Below are positions 23,764-30,345 of a stretch of DNA of 34,500 nucleotides, piece by piece. A program made the translations under genes and the position numbers. Position 1 is the stretch's first letter. Every line of letters begins with the position of its first letter. Source of the DNA: a virus. A model generated the notes under the pieces. The model did not search any database and was not told where the DNA came from. It was given only the letters and a program-made list of their open reading frames with translations. The stretch lies in the IMG/VR virus record IMGVR_UViG_3300038629_000201, positions 1 to 34,500 of that record. One strand, 5' to 3'.

Positions 23764-24802
23764 CGACTTCTTTGACTCTCAGGCATGAGTAGTCCCACAT
23801 GAGAGGGACCTCGGCGCGAGAGCCGTGGCGGTTTTTTGCAGCCAGAAGTTTGATGAGGGCGCTCGACTCCCCGTTCTCCTGATACGTGCTGTGGTCGAGC
23901 AGCATGACTTGGTTCGAATCGTTCTCAAGTGCGCTCCCACCCATGAGTCCTTGGACACCGGGGCTCTCTTTCAAGCCTGACGTACCCCGGTTGAATTGGC
24001 TCACGCCCACCGACACTACGCCCAGGTCCACGGCTTCGCCACGTATGGCGTGGCTCACTTCGGTGATGCGGTCGTGAATGTTCTGGGCGTTGCCCGCCCA
24101 GGCAAGCTGCAGGTAGTCGGTGATGAAGTACCTGCAGCCCTCGTACTCGTGGAGGTATCGCATCGAAGCGATGATATCGGAGAGGTCTGAGATCGGTCTC
24201 TCGTTCGTGAGCAGCACACCCCCGGTACGCTCGTGGGTCTCTTCGATCATCCTCTGGGCTGTGGCTGCAGTTTCCCGGTCGTAGCCACTCCCCCATTCCA
24301 GCTTCCGAATGGAGCCACCGGAGAAGATCGCCATGTACCTCGTCATGCACTGAGGCTTGCTCATTTCGAGGGAAATGAGGCCCACCTTTTCCCCGATCTT
24401 GACGGCGTGGGCTGCGAGGTTCAGAGCGAGCAGACTCTTGCCGTAGCCAGTGTTCCCACCGATCAGGACGTGCCAGCCACGGGCGAGTCCCTTGCCCCCA
24501 CCCTCGTCCCTGCAGATGATGTTCCAGGCAGGGAAAGGCGTGGACACCACATCCAGCGGCGCTTGCTTTGCTGCTTCCAGTTTTTGAAGCTCGTATCCCA
24601 AGACCTCCACGAAGGGAGGGGTGGAAGCTGCAGCCGTTTCCGCAGCCAGCAATTTGATCTGGCGCTTGCTCTCTACGAACTTTTGGAGCAGGTGATCTCG
24701 GACTGCGAGATCTACAGATCCTTCAACCTCTCCGTCACCGACTTCATCGTCTGGCTGGGGTCCGTCGTCTGGGTCTCTTCCGTCTTCTGGCGCTTCTCCC
24801 AC
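23729..24802 (-). CDS. DnaB-like replicative helicase (RecA-fold), overlapping start
   Basis: The helicase domain shows Walker A 'GGNTGYGKS' (115-123), 'LISLEMSK' (Glu146), Walker B 'FITDYLQL' (Asp229), motif H3 'VSVGVSQFNRG' (Gln269) and H4 'GSALENDSNQVMLLD'. It unwinds the fork as a hexamer. The start is not obvious: no ATG or strong TTG lies near the end of the previous gene. I chose GTG at 24802 because AGGAGG sits 10-15 nt upstream in the mRNA; this gives 357 aa and a 91-nt overlap with the previous gene. The N-terminal ~35 residues are acidic. A smaller start near 24650 cannot be excluded. A canonical DnaB N-terminal domain is not evident. Confidence 0.8.
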   Translation of the reverse strand: MGEAPEDGRDPDDGPQPDDEVGDGEVEGSVDLAVRDHLLQKFVESKRQIKLLAAETAAASTPPFVEVLGYELQKLEAAKQAPLDVVSTPFPAWNIICRDEGGGKGLARGWHVLIGGNTGYGKSLLALNLAAHAVKIGEKVGLISLEMSKPQCMTRYMAIFSGGSIRKLEWGSGYDRETAATAQRMIEETHERTGGVLLTNERPISDLSDIIASMRYLHEYEGCRYFITDYLQLAWAGNAQNIHDRITEVSHAIRGEAVDLGVVSVGVSQFNRGTSGLKESPGVQGLMGGSALENDSNQVMLLDHSTYQENGESSALIKLLAAKNRHGSRAEVPLMWDYSCLRVKEVDEREFEEGAYP

Positions 24803-25167
24803 GCTTCGTCTTCCTCCTGTTGCATCCGTCGTTGAGCGGCTGATCTCTTGGGGTCCATCGTTGTCTTGCCGTTGGTGCTCTTGTCGCCCTTGCCGTCGTA
24901 GTCCCTGTATCGGTGGTTGGTCCCGAAGAACACGTCGCCGCCAATCGTGTACTTCGCGGGCTCGCCTTTCCGATCCGCTTTGAAGGCGACCACGGCCTCG
25001 TACAGCACCCGGAAGCTCACACCCTCTCTGCGTCTGGCTTTGTAGCATCCGAAGGACTCGATCTCTTTCACCCGCTTCGGGTAGATATCCCAGATCTTCT
25101 CAAATTCTGCAGCCATTTGGGCCTTGGCATCGAGACAATCGAGGCAGGTTTTCTGCGGAGCCTTCAC
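24712..25167 (-). CDS. Replication protein (helicase loader / primosome-type)
   Basis: I start at the GTG at 25167, in a GTGA overlap with the small TM gene, giving 151 aa; an ATG at 25299 would run through the RecT end and the TM peptide and is less likely. The core 'FEKIWDIYPKRVKEIESFGCYKARR' followed by 'FRVLYEAVVAFKADRKGEPAKYTIGGDVFFGTNHRYRDY' is the 'fW..YPkk..k..A' pattern of phage replication proteins placed before a DnaB helicase, believed to load it. A CLDCLD motif lies near the N-terminus. The C-terminal ~40 residues are charged and overlap the helicase start. Confidence 0.65.
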   Translation of the reverse strand: MKAPQKTCLDCLDAKAQMAAEFEKIWDIYPKRVKEIESFGCYKARRREGVSFRVLYEAVVAFKADRKGEPAKYTIGGDVFFGTNHRYRDYDGKGDKSTNGKTTMDPKRSAAQRRMQQEEDEAWEKRQKTEETQTTDPSQTMKSVTERLKDL

Positions 25168-25262
25168 ATCCGTGGCCCTATCGCTGTCATCACCAGGGAC
25201 GCGAGGAAGGCGACCGCGAGCAGGACGATTGCCACCGTCAGGAGGATCTGCCAGAGCTTCAC
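25164..25262 (-). CDS. 32-residue single-TM peptide between RecT and replication genes
   Basis: GTG at 25262-25260 overlaps the RecT stop (GTGA) and TGA at 25166-25164 overlaps the next GTG (GTGA). GGGGAGG lies 7 nt upstream of the start. The product is a membrane segment with little else: M-K-L-W-Q, then 'ILLTVAIVLLAVAFLASLVM', then 'TAIGPRM'. Two nested 4-nt overlaps plus an excellent Shine-Dalgarno support real translation. Function is unknown. A membrane anchor in an operon of DNA-processing proteins is unexpected. Confidence 0.6.
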   Translation of the reverse strand: MKLWQILLTVAIVLLAVAFLASLVMTAIGPRM

Positions 25263-26065
25263 TCGACTTCCTCCCCGATGATCTCCGTCCGCCGTTCATC
25301 TGCGAGGCGTTCGGTCATCGCTTCCTGTGTGGCCCGTGCCTTCTCGGCCATGTCCTGCTGCACGTCAGCTTCGCTGTCCTCGTCCGTCGTGCTGCCTCCC
25401 CAGCCCATGTCCCCCCGGTTGTCCATTTCGATGGCCAGGGCAAGCTGTGGGCTCAGGTCGAGCCACTTGAGGACCCGCTTGATGAGAGTTTTCTTCCCCA
25501 TCGCTGCGTAGTCCGTCTTCCAAGGGCCGCTGTTGCCCGCTCTGGACCTCTCGCGGATCTTTTCCACGTCCCCTTGGGGTGCGTACTCGTGGACCGTTAC
25601 ACCGGACTTGAGGGTGGCGACGGCGTAGAAGCCTGTGATGGCTGAGTCCGGTCTTGGCTCGCCCCCCAGGAGGGGGACGTGTTCGATGCTCTCGCTCGTG
25701 CCCTGGATGATATGGAAGAGGTCCCCGTCGTAGACCTCGCGAGCGATCAGCTTCACGCAGTCGTCATTCTGCAAGGCCAGCTTAATCAGGCCACGGTAGT
25801 CGGGGATCATCTGGCACCGCTTCCCGTAGGGCACGAGATGGGCACCGCCGATGGGGCTGTTGATCTCTAGCCCTAACTGACAGGCTGTGACGATGGCCTC
25901 GATGACGCTGATCGGATCGCACTTTAGCAGCGCCGGATTCCGGTGGACCGCGAACTTGCCCAGGCGCACGACACGCTTCGGGTCCATGCCATCCGGAAGC
26001 ACGTCCGCGAAGCGTAGCTCTGACCTCTCAATGAGGGTGGGTAGGCCGATCTTCTCTTCACTCAT
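25259..26065 (-). CDS. recT: RecT-family ssDNA-annealing protein
   Basis: 268 residues, the usual RecT size. Typical motifs: 'RVVRLGKFAVHRNPALLKCDPISVIEAIVTACQLGLEINSPIGGAHLVPYG' (~30-80), 'CQMIPDYRGLIKLAL' (~84-98) and 'SGPWKTDYAAMGKKTLIKRVLKWL' (~177-200). It binds single strands and anneals them, working with the exonuclease encoded upstream. The C-terminal ~50 residues are acidic, as often seen. The ATG (26065) has GGAGG 9 nt upstream and overlaps the Zn-ribbon gene by 8 nt. Confidence 0.9.
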   Translation of the reverse strand: MSEEKIGLPTLIERSELRFADVLPDGMDPKRVVRLGKFAVHRNPALLKCDPISVIEAIVTACQLGLEINSPIGGAHLVPYGKRCQMIPDYRGLIKLALQNDDCVKLIAREVYDGDLFHIIQGTSESIEHVPLLGGEPRPDSAITGFYAVATLKSGVTVHEYAPQGDVEKIRERSRAGNSGPWKTDYAAMGKKTLIKRVLKWLDLSPQLALAIEMDNRGDMGWGGSTTDEDSEADVQQDMAEKARATQEAMTERLADERRTEIIGEEVE

Positions 26066-26309
26066 GTTTGTAATCCTCCGTTGATCCTATCTCTAGTGTC
26101 TCTGGCTCAGGCTCGGGCTCTGGCTCAGGCTTTGGGTTCGTGCGGTAGTCGCTCTTGACCGCTGGTTCGTAGGTGCGTGAGCCACACGTCGGGCACCACC
26201 CGCCAGCGTGTAGGTCAGGGTCCGCCTCGTACTTCGTGCGGCACCCCAGGCATAGGCGTAGCTCTCCCGGTGGCTTGGGGAACATCGGGATCTGGTCACC
26301 CTTTGGCAT
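26058..26309 (-). CDS. Small zinc-ribbon protein with Pro-Glu repeat
   Basis: 83 residues; two CxxC pairs ('LCLGCRTKYEADPDLHAGGWCPTCGSR', ~19-45) form a treble-clef or ribbon-like zinc site. A charged linker follows with Pro-Glu repeats (~59-70) and a short acidic end. Such proteins often sit between nuclease and annealase genes; binding to DNA or a partner protein is plausible but not shown. The start overlaps the exonuclease stop by 14 nt and the stop overlaps RecT by 8 nt, so all three are translated as a unit. Confidence 0.65.
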   Translation of the reverse strand: MPKGDQIPMFPKPPGELRLCLGCRTKYEADPDLHAGGWCPTCGSRTYEPAVKSDYRTNPKPEPEPEPEPETLEIGSTEDYKHE

Positions 26310-27333
26310 CGTAGAGTCTGAACGTGCTGAATGGATCGCCCCGCTTCTGGAACTTGGTTAGGTCCAGGCGAGCTTCATCGAAGAGGACTTCGATCACGTC
26401 CTCGGCCAGTCCCATCTTCTCCAACAGACCATTCATGGCGATGGGGTCCAGTGGCCTCAAGGCTGCAAGCTCACGCTGGGCGAACGACTTGCGGCCCTGC
26501 TGCTCGCGGTAGTACACGCGGGCACCGGCTCCCTCGTACACGCCATGGTCGAAGTCCACCAAGAGCTTCATGGTTTCCTTGGCGTGCTCTTCGTGTTCCT
26601 TCCCCAGCCGGAGCATGTTCTTGGCCTCCCGCCACAATTCTACAGCCCCTTCCCAGGCTGCATCGTCGATCTTCTCAACGTCGTCGTCCCCGGTCGGTGG
26701 AGCGTCACCCCAATCTGCGGGCTCGGGCATCGGTGGGATGCCTCGCTCGACGTTCTCTTTCCAGAACCGTTCGAGGACGTAGGCCACCTGTTCGAAAAGC
26801 TCTGCGTCAAAGGCAACATCGAAGTGGATGAATTGCCATGGATCAGGGCAGAGAATCCCGAAGCTCCCCCACTCCACGCCACAGATCCCCATGTAGTGTT
26901 GAAGCTGCAGAAGGTAGGATTGAGGCAAGCCTTCGGCTAAGATCTGGCGGAAGATATACTGGTTCGCCGTCTTCAATTCGAGCACCCCGGTCCCGTCCGT
27001 CACGTCCACGTAGGGTGGCTTCATCGTGGCCAGGATGATCCGGTCGGGATGGCCGATCAGGAAGGGGAATTTCTTGTGCCTCCGAAACTTCCCAGGCTTG
27101 AGCTTGCGCTCGGTCAGGTCCATCCACTTGCGGGATACGACCGCCTCCATCATGCGGCCCCGCTCCATGTTGGGGTTGTCCTCGTCCTCCGACTCCTGCG
27201 TCTTGTCGGTGAACACGTCGATGGAGTCACGGTAGCGGTCTACGCCCAGGATAGCGCCCACATCTGAGCCCCCGATCCCCTTCCGCCTACGCTTGAGAAA
27301 GGCTTCGCGCTCTAGCTGCTCTTCGGATTTCAT
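26296..27333 (-). CDS. YqaJ/lambda-exonuclease-type 5'-3' exonuclease
   Basis: Start at the ATG at 27333 in an ATGA overlap with the HTH gene (345 aa). The YqaJ core is complete: 'GIGGSDVGAILGVDRY' (~19-34), 'MERGRMMEAVV' (Glu63), 'FLIGHPDRII' (Asp97), 'GVLELKTAN' (Glu119-x-Lys121) and 'LPQSYLLQLQHYMG' (Gln138, Gln143). It resects double-strand ends to make 3' tails, which RecT anneals. The C-terminal ~130 residues are charged and helical ('EGAVELWREAKNMLRLGKEHEEHAKETMKLLVDF') as in many YqaJ proteins. It is the best-supported partner of RecT here. Confidence 0.9.
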   Translation of the reverse strand: MKSEEQLEREAFLKRRRKGIGGSDVGAILGVDRYRDSIDVFTDKTQESEDEDNPNMERGRMMEAVVSRKWMDLTERKLKPGKFRRHKKFPFLIGHPDRIILATMKPPYVDVTDGTGVLELKTANQYIFRQILAEGLPQSYLLQLQHYMGICGVEWGSFGILCPDPWQFIHFDVAFDAELFEQVAYVLERFWKENVERGIPPMPEPADWGDAPPTGDDDVEKIDDAAWEGAVELWREAKNMLRLGKEHEEHAKETMKLLVDFDHGVYEGAGARVYYREQQGRKSFAQRELAALRPLDPIAMNGLLEKMGLAEDVIEVLFDEARLDLTKFQKRGDPFSTFRLYDAKG

Positions 27334-27557
27334 TTGTAGGGGAGGTTGAGGTTTAAGTGTTCGATTCGTTGGAGTAGCTTCGCCATGTCCGACAGCATCC
27401 ACACGTAGACGGACCCGCCTTCCACGTCGATCCTACGTCCCGCCCGCTCGTGTCTGAACGTGCCATCCTGCAGCCTGTGATGTACCCACTGGCGGGTGCG
27501 ACCTGTACGTTGTGCAACTTCGTTCACGGTCATCCAATCGTCAACGTGTGCGCTCAC
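27330..27557 (-). CDS. Small helix-turn-helix protein (excisionase-like)
   Basis: 75 residues; GTG start in a GTGA overlap. 'MTVNEVAQRTGRTRQWVHHRLQDGTFRHERAGRRIDVEGGSV' (~9-50) is the winged-HTH pattern of HTH_17/excisionase-type proteins ('tv.eaA...g.s...v...i..G.l...r.gr...i'). These bind DNA as Xis-like or regulatory proteins. It may regulate the recombination operon. The C-terminal ~20 residues form a Leu-rich helix that may dimerise ('LSDMAKLLQRIEHLNLNL'). Confidence 0.7.
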   Translation of the reverse strand: MSAHVDDWMTVNEVAQRTGRTRQWVHHRLQDGTFRHERAGRRIDVEGGSVYVWMLSDMAKLLQRIEHLNLNLPYK

Positions 27558-28057
27558 CGTTGGACTATCATGGTGGGATCGAGACCTACGAAGGCCACGT
27601 CTTCCCCCCGCTCAAGAGCGTCCGAGATCTCCGCGAGCTTGGTCTCTTCGCGCATCTCGCTCTCGTTGTACTGGTACGTCACCTGCCCCACGACCTGACC
27701 GATAAATTCGAGCATGGGTCCCTTGTCCGAGAAGGCATGGCGGGCACCATCGGGTCCGTGGTACTCGTGCTGCCTCCCTGCCTGTGGCAGATGCACGATG
27801 TACCCGTTGTCGATGACCTCGACGCGGATATCGGTGATCCGCACGGGGATCTTCGTCCGCATGACTTGAACCTCGCGCTCCATCGTCACGTTGTCGGTCG
27901 GCAGGAGGTTCGGAATTTGCAGGTCGATTATGCCATCGACTTGACCGTCCGTGTGTAGGCCGGTGGGGGTCAGCGCCCTCGGCGCGTCGGCCTCAACGGT
28001 CACGATCTCCGTGGGATCTCTACGGGTGCTGCCCGTAACTGCTTGCCCCGATCCCAT
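27554..28057 (-). CDS. Hypothetical protein in the recombination operon
   Basis: Start at ATG 28057 in a TGATG overlap with the Zn-ribbon stop (167 aa). The body is beta-rich ('TDGQVDGIIDLQIPNLLPTD', 'VRITDIRVEVIDNGYIVHLPQAGRQHEYHG'), then a helical C-terminus ('FSDKGPMLEFIGQVVGQVTYQYN', 'EMREETKLAEISDALERGEDVAFV'). I recognise no family. Stop overlaps the HTH start, so it is translated with the recombination genes. A Thr/Ala/Pro-rich N-terminal ~35 residues is probably disordered. Confidence 0.6.
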   Translation of the reverse strand: MGSGQAVTGSTRRDPTEIVTVEADAPRALTPTGLHTDGQVDGIIDLQIPNLLPTDNVTMEREVQVMRTKIPVRITDIRVEVIDNGYIVHLPQAGRQHEYHGPDGARHAFSDKGPMLEFIGQVVGQVTYQYNESEMREETKLAEISDALERGEDVAFVGLDPTMIVQR

Positions 28058-28269
28058 CAGTTCCACACCCCTTCCTTGATGCGGTCGCGCCGCGAATCCT
28101 CCCACCCGGCCAGCGTGCGGGCATTGCCTATCATCACGCCCTCACAGGTCGAGCAGACGAAACCCACGTCGGCCTTCGGCTTACGCTCCTGTATCCGCTG
28201 GGCCGTCGCCTCCATTCCAGGCGTGACGGCCATCGGCTTGCCACACTCACTACAGGGTATCTGTTTCAT
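28057..28269 (-). CDS. Small two-CxxC zinc-binding protein
   Basis: ATG at 28269 in an ATGA overlap with the upstream stop (70 aa; longer frames run through the neighbour). 'IPCSECGKPMAVTPGM' and 'VGFVCSTCEGVMIGNART' supply two CxxC pairs, 27 residues apart, as in rubredoxin-like or Zn-ribbon proteins. The C-terminus is basic and helical ('AGWEDSRRDRIKEG'). A DNA- or RNA-binding role is plausible; no family recognised. Confidence 0.65.
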   Translation of the reverse strand: MKQIPCSECGKPMAVTPGMEATAQRIQERKPKADVGFVCSTCEGVMIGNARTLAGWEDSRRDRIKEGVWN

Positions 28270-28754
28270 TCGGTGTCTCCCTTCCATGCGTTTGGATCTG
28301 CCTCTCCGTCCTTCCACTCTTCATCGTCATCGTTATCCGCATCCTTGATCGCCTTTAGGAAGGCTTCAAGGGCTGCGTTGAGGGCCTTCTTCATCGGTGG
28401 CCCCCTCTTCTCTAGCTTCTGGCACTGTTCGCACCCAGCGACGTGGATCTCGTTCCTGCGCTCCAACAGGCCGTTGGCTATCTGCGTGGCTACAGCCTCA
28501 AGGGACATGATGTTAGAGACTGCTTGCTTTACCTCGTCCTCAGTCTCCATGCCATCGACCAATACCCTCCACGATTTCAGTCCATCGTCCTCCCTCACGC
28601 TCGCCACAAATTTGGCCATCAAATCGAAGCCATCTACGGGGGTAGCCATGAAGGCGGTCCCGTCTGCGAGCTTGTCACTCATGTGCTCGGGGATACGCTG
28701 TAGAAAGTCCTCGTACTTCTCTTTGCTCTCGTCCCACTCTGGTCCCTGTTTCAC
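28266..28754 (-). CDS. Hypothetical first gene of recombination operon
   Basis: 162 residues from the GTG at 28754 (GGGAG 9 nt upstream, 36 nt below the -10 of the mapped promoter). The body is helical ('EDFLQRIPEHMSDKLADG', 'VKQAVSNIMSLEAVATQIANGLLERRNEIHVAGCEQCQKLEK') with one CxxC (~108-111). The C-terminus is acidic and ends in 'DPNAWKG', a heptamer that recurs, one residue changed, near the N-terminus of the 29845-30345 product. No family recognised. As the promoter-proximal gene it is likely made early and in quantity. Confidence 0.6.
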   Translation of the reverse strand: MKQGPEWDESKEKYEDFLQRIPEHMSDKLADGTAFMATPVDGFDLMAKFVASVREDDGLKSWRVLVDGMETEDEVKQAVSNIMSLEAVATQIANGLLERRNEIHVAGCEQCQKLEKRGPPMKKALNAALEAFLKAIKDADNDDDEEWKDGEADPNAWKGDTE

Positions 28755-28789
28755 GTTTTTCTGCTCCCATTTCCAGAAATCGGATTCTC

Positions 28790-28818
28790 AAAATATGGCC
28801 CGAAATCTTTTCTGTCAA
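28790..28818 (-). promoter_or_regulatory. Sigma70-type promoter for the recombination operon
   Basis: Read on the minus strand, a perfect TTGACA (28818-28813) and a TATTTT (28795-28790) are separated by exactly 17 nt, in one of the few gaps on the minus strand (28755-28840, 86 nt). Transcription would start near 28783 and meet the GTG at 28754. The spacer is T/A- then G-rich. No other feature is seen in this gap, and no terminator for the upstream genes is visible. Confidence 0.75.
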
Positions 28819-28840
28819 GTTCTGAGCCAAGCTGTCCGAC

Positions 28841-29206
28841 TTAGTTGAAGTCTGTACCCTCCCCACCAAGGTCTACTTCCATGTCATAGCCTCCGGTACT
28901 CCGGAGTATGGCCTCGTCCATGGTGGAGATCTGGATGCACTCACAGATCAGGCTCTCACACGAGCAATCGTCCATGCTCCGTGTCTCCTTCGACTTGCAC
29001 TTGTCGCTGTGGATCGCCTTGATCGCCCAATTCCCACCGTGATCTACGCCGGGCGGGAGATCCTTCCGGACCTCTTCCATAATGTCGATTGCACCCTCAA
29101 TCCCCTCGATGGTGGCCGGGATCTCGAAGACGATCTTCACCCTCGTGTCCTTGCCTATCTGGGCGGTCGCCATGTCCACGACACGCGCTCGGTCGAAGTC
29201 CGCCAT
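28841..29206 (-). CDS. Hypothetical cysteine-rich-centre protein
   Basis: Start at ATG 29206 in a TAATG overlap (121 aa). The N-terminal half is an alpha/beta segment ('GKDTRVKIVFEIPATIEGIEGAIDIMEEVRKDLPPGVDHGG'); the centre has six to seven cysteines in close spacing ('CKSKETRSMDDCSCESLICECI', read with a Lys-rich start), which may bind zinc or a cluster. Residues after ~100 are acidic. No family recognised. It is the last gene before the promoter gap. Confidence 0.55.
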   Translation of the reverse strand: MADFDRARVVDMATAQIGKDTRVKIVFEIPATIEGIEGAIDIMEEVRKDLPPGVDHGGNWAIKAIHSDKCKSKETRSMDDCSCESLICECIQISTMDEAILRSTGGYDMEVDLGGEGTDFN

Positions 29207-29553
29207 TAGCTGCCTCCCCTGCCCTCGTGGGCTAGTTCTGGGAACACGCTGCCCCCGTACTCTTCGATCTTCTCGTCTGTGGTTTCCCACAGCCTGTTGA
29301 TGGTGTCGTCGAAGCTGGCCTCGTGCGCGATCATACGCTTCACGAGGGCCAAGGGAATCCCGTTCTCCCCGCTCTCGTATCTGCGCCACTGTCGCTCGTT
29401 GACACCGTACCATTCTGCAGCCCGTTCCTGACTCCACCCTGCCTTCCGCTGGTTGTTCTTGAAGGCGAAGTCACCGGGCTGCTGACCTCGCCAGCGCACC
29501 AAGTCCTCGGGAGTCATGTCTCTATGCGGTCGCACCCTTGCCTCGTCATTCAT
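29206..29553 (-). CDS. XRE/Cro-CI-type HTH regulator
   Basis: I use ATG 29553 (GGAGG 5 nt upstream; 115 aa), not the ATG at 29577. 'DFAFKNNQRKAGWSQERAAEWYGVNERQWRRYESGENGIPLALVKRM' (~29-77) is the XRE-type HTH ('R...gwSQe.aA...gv....w.ryE.G...iP'). It may act on the nearby promoter at 28790-28818, though no operator was identified. The C-terminal ~40 residues ('DDTINRLWETTDEKIEEYGG') are charged and may be for dimerisation. No CI-type self-cleavage motif. Confidence 0.65.
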   Translation of the reverse strand: MNDEARVRPHRDMTPEDLVRWRGQQPGDFAFKNNQRKAGWSQERAAEWYGVNERQWRRYESGENGIPLALVKRMIAHEASFDDTINRLWETTDEKIEEYGGSVFPELAHEGRGGS

Positions 29554-29746
29554 GTATGCCTCCGTTGCAATGCCCACACGGTCTTAATCGGTCGTGAGTC
29601 TCGTCCAGCCTACGGCTGAACGCTTCCAGATTTTCGAGAGTCTGCTCGCGCACCAACTCTCTCGCCGTGTACTCCCCGGCGATGTTCCGCTCACACGCGG
29701 CCACTATGAGATCCTCTGCCCGCTGCTCGCAGCACGTCGAGAACAC
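29546..29746 (-). CDS. Small hypothetical protein, downstream part of a TGA-split gene
   Basis: GTG at 29746, 6 nt after GGAGG, gives 66 aa: 'FSTCCEQRAEDLIVAACERN', 'AGEYTARELVREQTLENLEAFSRRLDETHD' and a terminal 'CGHCNGG' with a CxxC. The same frame extends upstream through 16 further codons to a TGA (29797-29795) and, beyond it, to an ATG at 29848 in ATGA overlap with the previous gene. The intact gene would be 100 codons long. Either it is a nonsense mutant still translated from an internal start, or it is read through. Confidence 0.5.
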   Translation of the reverse strand: MFSTCCEQRAEDLIVAACERNIAGEYTARELVREQTLENLEAFSRRLDETHDRLRPCGHCNGGIHE

Positions 29747-29794
29747 CGGCAACCTCCCTTCGGGGATGACCTCCCCGTAATCGACTACGACTGC

Positions 29795-29848
29795 TCAGAA
29801 AACCTTCACGCGGTCGTCCAGTCTGTCGAACATCGTTTCACCCTTCAT
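29795..29848 (-). CDS. 17-codon ORF, upstream part of a TGA-split gene
   Basis: ATG at 29848 with GGAGG 5 nt upstream and ATGA overlap with the preceding stop; MKGETMFDRLDDRVKVF then TGA. The signal for starting is as strong as that of its neighbours, but the product is tiny. After the TGA the same frame continues without a stop for 82 more codons to 29546. It reads better as the 5' end of a longer gene than as a leader peptide. Confidence 0.45.
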   Translation of the reverse strand: MKGETMFDRLDDRVKVF

Positions 29849-30345
29849 CGCAGCCTCCTAATTCGGTAGCCAAGGTCAACGATCCTGTCGCGAACCCAGA
29901 GAAACGGAGCCAATCTGGCCCAAAGAAGTGCCTTCTTATGGCCTTCTTCTGCCTCTTCCCAAGTGCAGTACCTCCATTGAAACTGATCCAACGGACCTCC
30001 AAAAATCATGGTCTCGAACAGCACGGGCGGACCTTCACCCCAGTTGTGGTCGAGCGCCAGGAATACGGTCGAGATCTGCGCTGGCCATGGGAGCCAGATG
30101 TACGTGTTCCCCACCCGCCTCCGGGGCCTGTTGCCCATGAAAGCGTTCGCCTTCTCCACGTCGCACGGGAAGGGCTTGTTGTCCTCGTCGAGACAGTACC
30201 AGAAGGGGTCTTCGCGCATCCCGCCCATGAACTTGGCCATGATCGAATCGGGATCATCCTCTCCCTTCCATGCCTCCGGATCGGGAGCCCACGGCTCACC
30301 GTCCCAGAACGGATCGGACATATCCCACGGAAAGTCATCCTTCAT
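29845..30345 (-). CDS. Conserved phage protein of unknown function
   Basis: 166 residues; ATG 30345 with GAGG upstream. 'ISTVFLALDHNWGEGPPVLFETMIFGGPLDQFQWRYCTWEEAEEGHKKALLWAR' (~88-142) is a pattern I recall from many phages and prophages ('vSTVFLglDH.fg.GpPlLFETMvFgg...d....RY.TweEA..GH'). No function is known. The N-terminal ~35 residues are Trp/Asp-rich with 'DPEAWKGEDD', and the C-terminus is basic. Overlaps both neighbours. Confidence 0.65.
   Translation of the reverse strand: MKDDFPWDMSDPFWDGEPWAPDPEAWKGEDDPDSIMAKFMGGMREDPFWYCLDEDNKPFPCDVEKANAFMGNRPRRRVGNTYIWLPWPAQISTVFLALDHNWGEGPPVLFETMIFGGPLDQFQWRYCTWEEAEEGHKKALLWARLAPFLWVRDRIVDLGYRIRRLR

Noticed and set aside
24712-25299. Replication gene start at ATG 25299 (195 aa)
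   Set aside because: Would overlap recT by 41 nt and run through the 32-residue TM frame; its extra N-terminus is Pro/Arg/Gly-rich with no family match, while GTG 25167 has the 4-nt overlap used throughout the operon.
25655-25680. C-run/G-run hairpin in recT
   Set aside because: Inside the gene and in frame; no T-run on either strand.
28273-28848. 191-codon plus-strand frame in the replication half
   Set aside because: Covers the minus-strand promoter and a coupled gene; Ser/Leu-rich composition mirrors the opposite gene.
29397-29402. TTGACA on the plus strand as a possible promoter
   Set aside because: Inside a coding gene, with no good -10 at proper spacing and no plus-strand gene downstream.
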